From Thermococcus sp. CX2 (GTDB lineage: Archaea; Methanobacteriota_B; Thermococci; Thermococcales; Thermococcaceae): a stretch of DNA of 64,000 nucleotides. The position numbers were made by a program, and so were the translations under genes. Each line of letters begins with the position of its first letter. Position 1 is the first letter of the stretch. Below, piece by piece: positions 44,734 to 53,881 of the stretch. The notes below the pieces were generated by a model that did not search any database, had not been told where the DNA came from, and saw only the letters and a program-made list of their open reading frames with translations. Location: assembly GCF_012027555.1 (NCBI RefSeq), contig NZ_SNUQ01000001.1, positions 620,001-684,000 on the forward strand. The letters are read 5' to 3'.

Positions 44734-44898
44734 CTATATTATTATTGTTGGACTAAAAATTGTTTGCATGACATAAATACCATTATGACCTCCAATCGCA
44801 TCTATCGTGTACACATAGGCTCCTGCAGCTAAGAGTGCTACTGCAATAATCCCGACGATTTCTGGGGCTATTCCCAGTGCGGCTAGTAGTGAGGCCAA
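44734..44898 (-). CDS. Very hydrophobic small peptide (about 54 aa), start uncertain
   Basis: An open frame between the promoter at 44955-44964 and the 56-residue membrane gene encodes a hydrophobic, alanine/isoleucine-rich peptide. It reads ASLLAALGIAPEIVGIIAVA, then LLAAGAYVYTIDAIGG, and ends SPTIII. Only TTG at 44898 (weak GAGG just before) or rarer codons upstream could start it; an in-frame TAG lies at 44938-44940, just 5' of the predicted transcript start. The composition is like that of bacteriocin-type or single-helix membrane peptides, but no family was recognised. It could also be a decayed gene. Confidence 0.4.
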   Translation of the reverse strand: MASLLAALGIAPEIVGIIAVALLAAGAYVYTIDAIGGHNGIYVMQTIFSPTIII

Positions 44899-44954
44899 TT
44901 CCTCTTTCGCAATCTCAAGCCCAAAAATTCGCCCCTGCTATAACTTCAACCTCA

Positions 44955-44964
44955 TTTTATAAAA
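44955..44964. promoter_or_regulatory. Palindromic TATA box serving divergent transcripts
   Basis: TTTTATAAAA, a perfect 10-bp palindrome. To the right it places a start near 44985 for the methyltransferase gene (ATG 45020). To the left it places one near 44933 for the two small hydrophobic peptide genes. Confidence 0.5.
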
Positions 44965-45019
44965 CTTTTCTCCGAAAATGGCTTAAAGACAACTGCTTTA
45001 GCATTTTTCGGTGTTTTCC

Positions 45020-45829
45020 ATGCCCACTGACGAGGAAACGTTTAAGAAAGATGTCCTCTCCAGAATTCCACTCCGAGACGAGCCTCCACTTCCCCAAAAT
45101 TGGCTTCATCTAGAAATGATTGAACGCTTCAGGGTTCTCAGGTTCGCCCCGATAAAGCCCGGCATGAACGTCCTTGAAATTGGCTGTGGGGCTCATGCAC
45201 TCACCACAGTCCCCCTGGCTTACCTCGTCGGCGAGACCGGCAGGGTCGTTGCCGTTGATCTGAGCAGGTGGCGCTTCTTCGGAGAAGTGACATCCTCCAC
45301 CGGAATGAAGCACCGGATAATCCCACTCAAGGTGGACGCGAAGGAGCTGCCTTTTCCGTTTAAGGCCTTCGATTTAGCCGTTCTCGTTCATGGAGTTAGA
45401 AGCCTGAAAAATGAGGAAACGATGGTTACGGTCTTCTCCGAGATGCTCCGCGTGGCAAACAGGGTTTTCATAGCGGAGAGTCTTCCCATAGCGAACAGCG
45501 AGAGGCAAAGGGCACATCTTGAGCTCTACAACCTGCGCGAGGATATCTTTGAAGCGCTCTTCGGCGAGAAGGACGACCTGCACTATCTCCCGCTGGAAAG
45601 GCTGAAGGAGCTGGTGGAAACGGCCGGTGGAGAGATAATCGAAAGCGGAACCTTTGAGCCGGGTCTGCCACACTACTTAGCCTACATCCCGCGGGAATAC
45701 GTGGAGCAGATAAAAGACGGGAAAAAGCGCGCCGAACTTCTGAAGCGGTGGGATAGAGCCTACGAGAAATGGAAAGCTGGTGCGGAGCATCCGCCGGTGG
45801 GATGGATTCTGGCGGAAAAAGATGAGTAA
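45020..45829 (+). CDS. Class I SAM-dependent methyltransferase
   Basis: 269 residues. The SAM-binding core is clear: motif I VLEIGCGAHALTTVP (about 53-67), motif II VVAVDLSRW, a motif-III-like IIPLKVDAKELPF and motif IV AFDLAVLVHGVRSL. The N-terminal extension (MPTDEETFKKDVLSRIPLRD) and the C-terminal tail with GLPHYLAYIPREYVEQIKDG are not diagnostic, so the substrate is unknown. GGTG lies about 6 nt before ATG at 45020. It ends 3 bp before the end of convergent idsA. It may be functionally separate from the isoprenoid genes. Confidence 0.88.
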   Translation: MPTDEETFKKDVLSRIPLRDEPPLPQNWLHLEMIERFRVLRFAPIKPGMNVLEIGCGAHALTTVPLAYLVGETGRVVAVDLSRWRFFGEVTSSTGMKHRIIPLKVDAKELPFPFKAFDLAVLVHGVRSLKNEETMVTVFSEMLRVANRVFIAESLPIANSERQRAHLELYNLREDIFEALFGEKDDLHYLPLERLKELVETAGGEIIESGTFEPGLPHYLAYIPREYVEQIKDGKKRAELLKRWDRAYEKWKAGAEHPPVGWILAEKDE

Positions 45830-45832
45830 AAC

Positions 45833-46861
45833 TCAGAACTCCCTCTCCACGAGGAACTCGGCGAGGAGCTCCAGATCCCTGCGTGCTTCGCTCTCGGGAA
45901 GGATCTTCAGGGCATCGTTGGCCTCCCTGACAAGGTTCTTAGCGTATTCTGCGGCGTAGTCTATGCTGCCATACTTCCTGAGGAGCTCGATGGCCTTAGC
46001 CACTTCCTCCTTAACGTCCTCATGAATCAGAGCATCGTCTTTGGCGTCGCCTGCGTACTTTCCAAAGACTTTCATAAACTCGGCCTTGTCCTCTTCGCTG
46101 GCGTTCTGGAAGAAGTGGCTGACTATGAGGGTCTTCTTGCCCTTCCTTATGTCGCTGCCGACGGGCTTGCCAAGCTTTTCCTCGTCGGCGATGAGGTCGA
46201 GAACGTCGTCCCATATCTGGAAGGCTATGCCAACGTTCCTGCCCCACTTCGAGAGTGCCTGAATGTACTCCTCGTTGTCAGTTCCAACAATAGCGCCGAT
46301 CGTCGCGGAGCCGTCGAAGAGTGCTCCGGTCTTGCCGCTTATCATCTGGAGATATTCATCAACGGTGACCTCTTCCCTCGTCTCGAACTCGATGTCGAGA
46401 GCCTGTCCCTCGCACAGCTCGTTGGAAGTCTGGACGAGGACTTCTAAAATCCTCGCTTTCTTCTCGGGACTGACCTCGGCCCTGGCAACAGCCTCGAAGG
46501 CCTTGCTGAAGAGCAGGTCGCCGGCGAGGATTGCCATGTTGATGCCCCAGACCTTATGGACGGTCGGCCTTCCGCGCCTGAGCTCGTCCATGTCCATTAT
46601 GTCGTCGTGGACGAGGGAGTAGTTGTGTATAAGCTCGACCGCGGCCGCTGGATAGAGTGCCTTGCTTGGATCACCGCCAACGGCTTCAGCCGCCCTCAGG
46701 ACGACGAACGGGCGAACCCTCTTGCCGCCGGCGAGCGGATAATGCCTGGCAGCGTCGTAGAGCTTCCTCGGTTCTCTCTCCGGAATGAGCTTGAAGAGCA
46801 CACCATCAACGTCCTTTGCCATCTCCTTAACCCTTGCAAACAGCTCATCGTACTTCGCCAT
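45833..46861 (-). CDS. idsA: Bifunctional farnesyl/geranylgeranyl diphosphate synthase
   Basis: 342-residue trans-prenyltransferase condensing IPP with allylic diphosphates to give C15 and C20 chains for archaeal ether lipids. First aspartate-rich motif DDIMD at 86-90, second DDVLD at 218-222, and GGKRVRP near 45-51 for substrate diphosphate binding. Tyr81, five residues before the first motif, corresponds to the residue shown to set chain length in the T. kodakarensis enzyme. ATG at 46861 follows GGTGAT. It is the last gene in the run of isoprenoid genes on this strand, after the RNase J-like gene. Confidence 0.96.
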   Translation of the reverse strand: MAKYDELFARVKEMAKDVDGVLFKLIPEREPRKLYDAARHYPLAGGKRVRPFVVLRAAEAVGGDPSKALYPAAAVELIHNYSLVHDDIMDMDELRRGRPTVHKVWGINMAILAGDLLFSKAFEAVARAEVSPEKKARILEVLVQTSNELCEGQALDIEFETREEVTVDEYLQMISGKTGALFDGSATIGAIVGTDNEEYIQALSKWGRNVGIAFQIWDDVLDLIADEEKLGKPVGSDIRKGKKTLIVSHFFQNASEEDKAEFMKVFGKYAGDAKDDALIHEDVKEEVAKAIELLRKYGSIDYAAEYAKNLVREANDALKILPESEARRDLELLAEFLVEREF

Positions 46862-46930
46862 TTTATCACCCCGTGAGCGATGAAAGCAACGTCAAAAGGA
46901 AAAAGGGATAACTCTTTATCAGTTTTACCC

Positions 46931-48253
46931 CTACTTAATCTCCACAGTGTAGCCATTGCGCGAGACGAAGACGTCCCTGCCTATGAGGTAGCCTTCTTCT
47001 TCAGCCAGCTCAGCGTAGTGGGTGAGCATCCTGAAGTCGCCGTGGCCAGGGACGATGTTCTCTGGGTTGAGCATTCTCAGTAGGTAGCGGTGGTCCTCCC
47101 TGCTGGCGTGGCCTGAAACGTGGAGATCCTTTATCATCCTAACGCCCTTCATCCTGAGCTTGGTTTCGAGAACGTAGCGCTGGGCCCTGTTGAGGGGGTT
47201 GGGAATGGTGCCGGCGGAGAAAACGACAGTGTCGCGCTTGCCTATGTCGTAGAGCTCCCCATTTGCCATCCTGGTTAAAACGGCACCGGGTTCACCCTGA
47301 TGACCGGTAACTATGAGAAGGTAATTTTCCCTTGCCTGGGAGACTTCTTTAAGGACTTTTCTGACGGCGTTTGGGCTCCTCACGGCCTTGGCTCCCTTCA
47401 TTTTGATGAGACCAAGCTGCTTGGCTATGCCCGTGTACTTAGCCAGGGAGCGGCCAACTAAGACAGCCTGCCTGCCCATCTTGTTGGCTATCCAGATGAG
47501 CTCCTGAAGGCGTGCTATATGGCTGGCGAAGGTTGTGGCTATCAGTCCGTCAGATTCCATGCCCTCATAGAGGAAGAAGTCCTCGAGGAGCATCTGAGCA
47601 ACTGCCTCGCTCGGCGTTTTGGTGGGTTCAGCAACGCGCGTCGATTCGGGGATGAGAACCTTGACACCCTCCTTCCCGAGCTCTTTAAGCCTGTCGTAAT
47701 CGGGCCTCTCGCCGAGAGGGCTGTTGTTGTCGAACTTGAAATCTCCTGTGTGGACAACGGCGCCTTCGGGCGTGTGAACTACAACAATGGCAGCTTGAGG
47801 GATGGAGTGGGTAATCTGAACGAACTCAATAGCTAAGTTCTCGCTCACCTGGACTATCTCGCCGTATTCGGTCTCGTACATCGGGTTCTTGACCTCGAAG
47901 TACTGCTCGCTCTTGACCTCGCTCTTGGCGAGCTTTATGGTGTAAGGAGTTCCATATATCGGCACGTCTGGATAATGGGGAGCGAGCTTGCCGACGGCAC
48001 CTATGTGGTCGAGGTGGCCGTGGGTAAAAGCGATGGCAACGACTTTCTTGTTTCTGATTGGTGAATCGTCAGGAATAGCCCCAAGCTTCTGGAGCTCCTT
48101 CGTGGGGAACTGCTGAATGTTCACATCCTCGTGGATGAGGACACGGTCGAGCCTTATTCCCATGTCGATTATAACGACCTCTCCGTTGTATTCAACGGCG
48201 GTCATGTTTTTACCGACTTCCTCGTAACCGCTGAGTGTGTAAATCTTTATCAT
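46931..48253 (-). CDS. rnj: RNase J family exo/endoribonuclease
   Basis: 440-residue metallo-beta-lactamase/beta-CASP nuclease; archaeal RNase J homologues degrade RNA 5' to 3'. The zinc motif is FTHGHLDHIG, with further ligand regions ITHSIPQAAIVVVHT, VVHTGDFKF, the beta-CASP ATTFASHIARLQEL and the C-terminal DLHVSGHASREDHRYL and VPGHGDFRML. ATG at 48253 has GGAGG 8 nt upstream; the longer open frame 5' of it lacks a ribosome-binding site. Its position between idi2 and idsA is conserved in Thermococcales as far as I recall. A TATA-like CTTTTTAAAC near 48323-48335 suggests its own promoter. Confidence 0.95.
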   Translation of the reverse strand: MIKIYTLSGYEEVGKNMTAVEYNGEVVIIDMGIRLDRVLIHEDVNIQQFPTKELQKLGAIPDDSPIRNKKVVAIAFTHGHLDHIGAVGKLAPHYPDVPIYGTPYTIKLAKSEVKSEQYFEVKNPMYETEYGEIVQVSENLAIEFVQITHSIPQAAIVVVHTPEGAVVHTGDFKFDNNSPLGERPDYDRLKELGKEGVKVLIPESTRVAEPTKTPSEAVAQMLLEDFFLYEGMESDGLIATTFASHIARLQELIWIANKMGRQAVLVGRSLAKYTGIAKQLGLIKMKGAKAVRSPNAVRKVLKEVSQARENYLLIVTGHQGEPGAVLTRMANGELYDIGKRDTVVFSAGTIPNPLNRAQRYVLETKLRMKGVRMIKDLHVSGHASREDHRYLLRMLNPENIVPGHGDFRMLTHYAELAEEEGYLIGRDVFVSRNGYTVEIK

Positions 48254-48406
48254 ACTCTTTCCTCCTTCGGCCTCTAAGCTCATAAGAGCATAAGGCCCCG
48301 TTGGAGATAGTAAGCTAGGTGAGTTTAAAAAGGTGTGCATCGAAGAGGAGGGCGTCAAGAACGTAGACACCGACTAGACACAACCTAAAAACGTGAAAAC
48401 GGAAGG

Positions 48407-49531
48407 TTAAATCCGCCTGTCCCGCAGGTAAGCAGGCAGGTCAATCCTCTGCTCGAGCCACTCCCTTGTGAAGCCTGTTATAACAAGCGGAACCTTCCTC
48501 AGTTCCTCGACGTTTCTGGCACCGATGAGGAACATGGTGTTCCTTATCTCCTCGATGTAGCGCTCCAGCACCTTGATGACGCCCTCAACGTCGCCCTTGA
48601 CCGCTGGTCTGAGCAGGGGCAGGGCAACGCCGGCGAAGGTGGCTCCCATCGCTAGTGCCTTCGCCATCGTTATTCCGTCGCGCATTCCCCCCGTGGCTAT
48701 AATCGGCAGCTCGGTGGCGTATCTGACTTCAGCCACGCTTATGGCGGTCTTTATGCCCCAGTCCCAGAACTTCAGGGCCAGGTTTTTGCCCATCTCGTCC
48801 TTGGCACGGTAGTACTCGACGCCGCTCCAGCTGGTTCCGCCGAGGCCGCCGACGTCAATCGCGTCTATTCCAATGCTCTCGAGCCTTATCGCGACCTCCA
48901 TTGAAACACCCGCGCCGGTTTCCTTGGCGATTATCGGGTAGGGGAACTCCGCCTTCAGCTCGGCCAGGGCCTTCAGCACTCCGCGGTACTGTGTGTCACC
49001 CTCAGGCTGGACGCTTTCCTGGAGGGGATTCATGTGTATCGCCAGAGCATCGGCCTGAATTGTCTCGACTGCCTTCAGTGCTTCCTCAATCCCATATCTA
49101 TCGGGCATCGTCTCGGCGAACTGAGGAGCGCCGAGGTTGCCAACTAGGAAAACGTCGGGAGCGACGTCTCTAACGTAGTAGCTCTCCCACGTTTCCGGCT
49201 TCCTTATCATAGCCCTCTGACTTCCGACGCCCATGGGGATGTTCAGCTCCTGAGCCGCCTTTGCCAGGGTCTTGTTTATCTTTCCGGCGAGCTGAGAGCC
49301 CTTCGTTCCGCCGGTCATGCCGGCTATCATTATCGGGTAGTCAAATTTCCTGCCAAGGAATTCGACGCTGAGGTCGATTTCATCCTTGTCAATTTCAGGC
49401 AGGCTCATGTGGACGAAGTGTACGTCCTCAAAACCATTGCTGACATGAGCCTGAACGTTCCTCTTGAGGCAGTGCTCTATATGCTCGAACTTCCTGATTA
49501 CGGTGAGCTCCTCCTTATCGAAAACTTCCAC
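48407..49531 (-). CDS. fni: Isopentenyl-diphosphate delta-isomerase, type 2 (FMN)
   Basis: Converts IPP to DMAPP with FMN and NAD(P)H. About 374 residues with a TIM barrel. Visible are [16 protein letters not shown] near the start, the FMN phosphate region [29 protein letters not shown], the conserved [14 protein letters not shown] metal/diphosphate segment and [17 protein letters not shown] at 49531 is preferred because AGGTGG is 5 nt upstream; GTG at 49540 overlaps the site. It lies in a minus-strand group with mvk, ipk, rnj and idsA and supplies the primer for IdsA. Confidence 0.95.
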   Translation of the reverse strand: MEVFDKEELTVIRKFEHIEHCLKRNVQAHVSNGFEDVHFVHMSLPEIDKDEIDLSVEFLGRKFDYPIMIAGMTGGTKGSQLAGKINKTLAKAAQELNIPMGVGSQRAMIRKPETWESYYVRDVAPDVFLVGNLGAPQFAETMPDRYGIEEALKAVETIQADALAIHMNPLQESVQPEGDTQYRGVLKALAELKAEFPYPIIAKETGAGVSMEVAIRLESIGIDAIDVGGLGGTSWSGVEYYRAKDEMGKNLALKFWDWGIKTAISVAEVRYATELPIIATGGMRDGITMAKALAMGATFAGVALPLLRPAVKGDVEGVIKVLERYIEEIRNTMFLIGARNVEELRKVPLVITGFTREWLEQRIDLPAYLRDRRI

Positions 49532-49595
49532 ATCCACCACCTGAATGGAAAGGGAAGAAGGAGGTTAAGAGGTTTTTGGAAGGCCCGTCTCTGGT

Positions 49596-49985
49596 TCACC
49601 GTTGCTCATGAGTAGGAGTACGACCAAAGCCCCCCCAAGAGTATGCTCGCGAGAGCGTATTTGGAAAAGTAGAAGGAATCATACGGATCAGCAGAACTGG
49701 GATCATTAACAGGAGACCGCTCAGGAAGAGCCCGATGAGGGGCAAAAGCGAGAGTGCAAGCCCGTGCCGGAGCTTTTCTTGATTGGAAGTCAAAGTCGTT
49801 GGGAGAGTCAGAAAGAAACCGTGGAGTAGAAGTAGAGTTCCGTAAGCGGCGTATTCAGCCTCGTAGGTCTCCCACAGCGGATAACCCGCTACCCTAAGGA
49901 GCAGTTCTTGGTGGAGGAGATAGAAAAAAGTTGCAACGGCTTCGGAAATTATGAAGAGATAGAGAAGCAGTTGCCGTTTCTCCAC
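49596..49985 (-). CDS. Membrane protein of unknown function within the isoprenoid cluster
   Basis: Not recognised. 129 residues with three or four hydrophobic segments: LLLYLFIISEAVATFFYLLH at the start, YGTLLLLHGFFLTLPTTL in the middle and LALSLLPLIGLFLSGLLLMI near 80-100. The C-terminus is polar (SRAYSWGGFGRTPTHEQR). It starts with GTG at 49985, a few bases after the ipk stop with GAGGTGGG between, so it is co-transcribed with ipk. Its placement between ipk and fni might hint at a lipid-related role, but no motif supports that. Confidence 0.68.
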   Translation of the reverse strand: MEKRQLLLYLFIISEAVATFFYLLHQELLLRVAGYPLWETYEAEYAAYGTLLLLHGFFLTLPTTLTSNQEKLRHGLALSLLPLIGLFLSGLLLMIPVLLIRMIPSTFPNTLSRAYSWGGFGRTPTHEQR

Positions 49986-49991
49986 CCCACC

Positions 49992-50768
49992 TCACGGCAT
50001 AATTTTCGTCCCAGTTCCCCCTCCAATGATCGCGCCGCTCAGCCTTCCGGGAACTTTGCCGTTCACGAACCAGACCTCTGAAAACTGGGCTATCTCCTTC
50101 GCCTCCCTGAGCTTGTTGGCTATGCCGCCGGTAACGTCTATTCCAGCCGAGCCGGAGAGCCTCTCGATTAGCCTGTCAATCTCCCCAGCCTTGAGCTCCC
50201 ATATAAGACCTCCTTCGCCAGGCTTACCGTCATATATCCCATCCACGTCCATGAGGAATATCACCTTGCTCGGCCTCAGCATCTTTGCCAGGTAGGTTAT
50301 TATCTGGTCGCCCGAGAGAATGTCTATGCCCTTCTCCAAATCCACGGCAACATCGCCGAAGAGAACTGGGATTAACTTCAGCTCAATTAGCCTCTTGAGG
50401 ACCTCCACGTCACCGTAAGCGACCGAACCGTTTTCGGTTATGAAGACCGATGAAGTTGAGACGGAAAATGCCGGAAGGCCCCTCTCCAGGAAAACCTCAA
50501 TGATTTTTCCGTTGAGCTCAAGCATAGCCTGATGAGTTCTGGAGAAGCCGATGCGTTTGCTCTCGGGATTCGGCTCGATGCCCTCCCTGAGGTTGTACTC
50601 CTTCGCGAGGGGATGACCGTAGCTCCCGCCGCCATGGACGATAATGAAGTCCTCCTTTGGATAGAACTGGGCTATCTCACTCGCTATCTGGCTCACGACG
50701 TCCTCGTGGAAGGACTTCTCCACATTTTTGTCACTTATAACACTTCCACCAAGCTTGACAATTATCAT
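49992..50768 (-). CDS. ipk: Isopentenyl phosphate kinase
   Basis: Phosphorylates isopentenyl phosphate to IPP, the closing step of the archaeal alternative mevalonate pathway. 258 residues of the amino-acid-kinase fold, with [14 protein letters not shown] at the N-terminus, [14 protein letters not shown] carrying the conserved catalytic His52, and the nucleotide-binding [12 protein letters not shown] and [18 protein letters not shown] segments. ATG at 50768 overlaps the mvk TGA in an ATGA junction, so the two are translationally coupled. Confidence 0.95.
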   Translation of the reverse strand: MIIVKLGGSVISDKNVEKSFHEDVVSQIASEIAQFYPKEDFIIVHGGGSYGHPLAKEYNLREGIEPNPESKRIGFSRTHQAMLELNGKIIEVFLERGLPAFSVSTSSVFITENGSVAYGDVEVLKRLIELKLIPVLFGDVAVDLEKGIDILSGDQIITYLAKMLRPSKVIFLMDVDGIYDGKPGEGGLIWELKAGEIDRLIERLSGSAGIDVTGGIANKLREAKEIAQFSEVWFVNGKVPGRLSGAIIGGGTGTKIMP

Positions 50769-51769
50769 GGCAGAACCTCCTCTATCCTCAATCCTTCATC
50801 GCTGATTTTAGTTATCATCGGCGTTCCTCCGGCGATGGTTATTGCAGTTGCCACCTCACTCTGCTTCTCAGGGGCGAGGGCGTACATGCATCCGCCTCCT
50901 CCAGCGCCGGTTATCTTCGCTCCTAGCGCTCCGGCCGTTCTGGCAGCGTAAACAAGCTCGCTGAGCTTCTTGGTAGAAACACCGAGGGCATCGAGCAGAC
51001 CGTGGTTGATGTTCATGAGCCTGCCAAGCTGGACAAAGCGGACCTCATCGTCGAGCTCAGAGAGGAGAACTTCCCTCGCCTTGTCCACTATCTTGCCCAT
51101 AGAAACGAGGATCGGTTCTATAACTTCGGGCATCTCCTCGTAGCTCCTCCTTACCATCGCGACGAGCTCCTTCGTCGAGCCGCTTGAGCCCGTGTAGCCG
51201 ACAACTATGGGCAGCTCCATGAAGGGCAGGTGCTCGAAGTTGCCCTTCTCGTAGTGAAGGAATCCACCTATGGCCGAGACTGTGGGGTCTATCCCGCTCG
51301 AAGCACCCTGGACGAGAAGCTCGACCTTGTGGCCAAGTTTGGCGATTTCCTCGTTGCTTAACTCTAAGCCGAGGAGCCTCGAGACGGCACCGATGGTGGC
51401 AACCGCAACGGCCGCTGAGGAGCCCAAACCAGCCCCAACGGGAATCTGGGAGGTTATTGAGACTGTGACACCATTTCCGTTCTTGTCGGCCTCCTCTCTG
51501 ACGAGCTCTATTGCCTGTCTGACGTAGCTGAGAACCTCAGCGGCCTTTCCATAGTCACTCTCGAAGTAAATCTCGTCCTCTGAGAAGGAGACCGTCAATC
51601 CGGGCACCTTGATGTCCTTGGCCTCAATCTTTATCGCCCCTTTGTTGTTGAACTCTGCCCAGACGTAGGTCCTTAGATCTATCGCAGCCGCTATGGCAGG
51701 CTTTCCATAGACGACGCTGTGCTCGCCGAAGAGGATAATTTTAGCAGGAGCTGATGCTAGAACCCTCAT
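50765..51769 (-). CDS. mvk: Mevalonate kinase
   Basis: GHMP kinase phosphorylating mevalonate to 5-phosphomevalonate, an entry step of isoprenoid synthesis. 334 residues. N-terminal [20 protein letters not shown], the GHMP ATP loop [20 protein letters not shown] (about 103-122), the catalytic Asp region [15 protein letters not shown] and the C-terminal [15 protein letters not shown] are all present. ATG at 51769 follows GGAGGGTC. It is followed without a gap by ipk; together with fni and idsA it gives the backbone of the lipid precursor pathway here. Phosphomevalonate-to-isopentenyl-phosphate enzymes are not in the window. Confidence 0.96.
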   Translation of the reverse strand: MRVLASAPAKIILFGEHSVVYGKPAIAAAIDLRTYVWAEFNNKGAIKIEAKDIKVPGLTVSFSEDEIYFESDYGKAAEVLSYVRQAIELVREEADKNGNGVTVSITSQIPVGAGLGSSAAVAVATIGAVSRLLGLELSNEEIAKLGHKVELLVQGASSGIDPTVSAIGGFLHYEKGNFEHLPFMELPIVVGYTGSSGSTKELVAMVRRSYEEMPEVIEPILVSMGKIVDKAREVLLSELDDEVRFVQLGRLMNINHGLLDALGVSTKKLSELVYAARTAGALGAKITGAGGGGCMYALAPEKQSEVATAITIAGGTPMITKISDEGLRIEEVLP

Positions 51770-51832
51770 CTCTGACCCTCCAAACAAGAAAAGGAAAGAA
51801 AGTTTATGTGGGTTTTGGTCAAAATTTCACGC

Positions 51833-52708
51833 TCACTTCCTGAAGACTATAGAGGCATAGCCAACTATTGCATCGGTACTCCTGCTCACCTCAAAGCTCG
51901 TCGTGTAGTGTAAAAGCTCGGCCTCAAGGGCTCCAGCCAAGCGGGAGTAGACTACCGCAGTTCCAACTCCCCCGGGCCCACACATGGTGTGGCCCATCTT
52001 CCTTATCTCGTCGAACATGCCCTTAACGTCGAAGTCGAGGATTTTCTGAATAACCCTGAAGTCCCACTCCTTGACCCTGTGGGGAAGCTCATCCGCCCTG
52101 GCTCTAAAGGGAACATAGCCATAGGCCGGACCGTAGTGCATGAAGTCAGTGCTCGCTATAACAATGGTGTCCCTGCCGAGTTCTTTGGCGGCCTCGTAGA
52201 TTGCTTTGCCAAGATCCTCTACAACCTCCTCGTCCTGGATGCCAAGGGATATCGGCACTATCCTCACTTCCTTCCCTGCCCTCTCGCCCAGATACTGGAT
52301 GAAGGGCAGCTGAACCTCAATGGAGTGCTCGTATTTGTGGGCCAGCTCGTCGAGGTCTGCTATTCCAGAGAGCTTCGCTATGGCCTTGGCCATCTCGGAA
52401 TCGACCTCAATCTCGCCGAGCGGTGTGAGCCATTTACCGCCAGGATAGACCGCTATCGGCGAGCCAAGGCCTGTGTGGTCCGGCCCGATGACTACGAAGG
52501 TCTCCGGCAGACCGTCCTCGTAGATGGCCTTAAATGTTCTTGAGGCTGTGTAGCCAGAAAATATGTAGCCTGCATGGGGCACAACGCCCGCTGTTATCTT
52601 CCTCTCGCTTCCGTGCTCACCCAAGTCTCTGAAGAACTTCTCGAGCATCTCGATGAGCGCCTCACCCTCTGGATAGAAGCTCCCAGCAACGGCCGGATAC
52701 CTCGCCAT
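51833..52708 (-). CDS. MEMO1 family protein (AmmeMemoRadiSam system protein B)
   Basis: 291-residue single-domain protein of the MEMO family, structurally related to non-heme-iron dioxygenases. Visible are [20 protein letters not shown], the conserved [16 protein letters not shown] (His near 47) and the second conserved block [19 protein letters not shown] third site in [16 protein letters not shown] is typical. The biochemical activity in archaea is not known; partner genes (AMMECR1 and a radical SAM protein) are not in this window. GGAGGTGA lies 5 nt before ATG at 52708, which decides among three in-frame starts. It is upstream of mvk by 63 bp and may be co-transcribed with it. Confidence 0.93.
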   Translation of the reverse strand: MARYPAVAGSFYPEGEALIEMLEKFFRDLGEHGSERKITAGVVPHAGYIFSGYTASRTFKAIYEDGLPETFVVIGPDHTGLGSPIAVYPGGKWLTPLGEIEVDSEMAKAIAKLSGIADLDELAHKYEHSIEVQLPFIQYLGERAGKEVRIVPISLGIQDEEVVEDLGKAIYEAAKELGRDTIVIASTDFMHYGPAYGYVPFRARADELPHRVKEWDFRVIQKILDFDVKGMFDEIRKMGHTMCGPGGVGTAVVYSRLAGALEAELLHYTTSFEVSRSTDAIVGYASIVFRK

Positions 52709-52743
52709 ATCCATCACCTCCAGGAGGTAATCAACTCGAAAGT

Positions 52744-53820
52744 TTAAATACCTTGGGTTAGTTTAAGGCCCGAGCCGGTGAGGGGAAGGAGGACTTTCGA
52801 ACCCTCGGGGACAGAGCCGTCTTTTCTGAGCTTCCACAGGGCGGCCAACACCGTTGCTGATGTCGGCTCAACGATGAAGCCCCACTCCCAGAGCCAGCGA
52901 ATGGCTTCCGCTATTTCAGCATCACCAACGCTCATGCATTTCCCTTCGGTCTCGATTAGTATTTTCCTCATCTCTTCCAGCCTCGGCGGCTCCGGGATGG
53001 CTATGCCCTCTGCGAGGTGACTTTTCTCTTCCGAGCGCTTGCAGAGACTCTCGTAGCCGGAAGCCTGAACCGCCACAAAGTGGGGAAGCCTATCAATCTC
53101 GCCCATTTTTTTAAGCTCGTAGAAGCCTTTCCAGAGGCCGATGAAGAGGGAACCGCTGCCGGTTGGGACTAAAACGTAGTCTGGAACGCCAGTGCTCTCG
53201 TAAACCTCAAAGGCGATTGTTTTCGTCCCCTCGATGAAATATGGATTGAGCCAGTGGGAGACATAGGTGATGCCCCTCCTCTCGGCGAACTCGATAGCCG
53301 CCCTGTGGACTTCCATCCGCGAACCATCGATGACGTGAAGTTCTGTACCAAGTCTTTTCAAGAGTTCAAGCTTTCCGGAGCTTGTGCGCGCGGGCACGAA
53401 GATGTGGACGGATATTTCCTCAGCTTTGGAAAAAGCGGCCAGACTTAACGCCGCGTTGCCCGAGCTGTCGAGGACAACCTCAGTCAAGCCCTCCTCCATG
53501 AGCTTGGCAATTGTTACATAGGTGCCCCTGTCCTTGAAGGAGCCCGTTGGCTGGAGGTATTCAAGTTTGAAGAGCGCGTTTACTCCATCCAGGGCAAGCT
53601 CCACGATTGGAGTTATTGCCGGGATAATGACAGGTAGATGTCCCTCCGAGACGGGTAGAAAACTCAGGTAGCGCCTGATATCAAAGTGGTTCCGAAGGTT
53701 CTCCCCAAAGCGTCCGCTTATGTTCTTCTCCACGAAGAGGGTTCCCCCGCAGTCACACCTCAAGCGAAATTCCTCGGGATACCTGAGCCCACAGCGTGAA
53801 CATACAAGCACCCGAACCAC
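52744..53820 (-). CDS. thrC: Threonine synthase (PLP enzyme)
   Basis: 358 residues: an N-terminal zinc ribbon ([20 protein letters not shown]) and a fold-type II PLP domain. The Schiff-base lysine is intact in [10 protein letters not shown] (Lys96 counted from GTG 53820), with [13 protein letters not shown] for phosphate/substrate binding and [15 protein letters not shown] for the PLP phosphate loop. The family converts O-phosphohomoserine to threonine; some archaeal members make related products such as cysteate, so the exact substrate is not certain. GTG at 53811 has GGTGGT 4 nt upstream and is an alternative start. Contrast with the paralogue at 16.0-17.3 kb, which has lost the lysine. Its 5' end faces the divergent udp gene, 62 bp away. 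Confidence 0.9.
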   Translation of the reverse strand: MVRVLVCSRCGLRYPEEFRLRCDCGGTLFVEKNISGRFGENLRNHFDIRRYLSFLPVSEGHLPVIIPAITPIVELALDGVNALFKLEYLQPTGSFKDRGTYVTIAKLMEEGLTEVVLDSSGNAALSLAAFSKAEEISVHIFVPARTSSGKLELLKRLGTELHVIDGSRMEVHRAAIEFAERRGITYVSHWLNPYFIEGTKTIAFEVYESTGVPDYVLVPTGSGSLFIGLWKGFYELKKMGEIDRLPHFVAVQASGYESLCKRSEEKSHLAEGIAIPEPPRLEEMRKILIETEGKCMSVGDAEIAEAIRWLWEWGFIVEPTSATVLAALWKLRKDGSVPEGSKVLLPLTGSGLKLTQGI

Positions 53821-53881
53821 CCAAGGGTTTTTAGAGGCTTCTTGCTATATCTATGTCACACAAGATAAAAAGGTGATTGAG

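Noticed and set aside
44487-44756. 89-codon plus-strand frame after leuS
   Set aside because: It runs antisense to the well-initiated 56-residue membrane gene, has no ribosome-binding site and has atypical composition.
53720-53881. N-terminal extension of uridine phosphorylase
   Set aside because: The extension would overlap the divergent thrC gene and lacks a ribosome-binding site; GGTGAT before ATG at 53882 marks the start.
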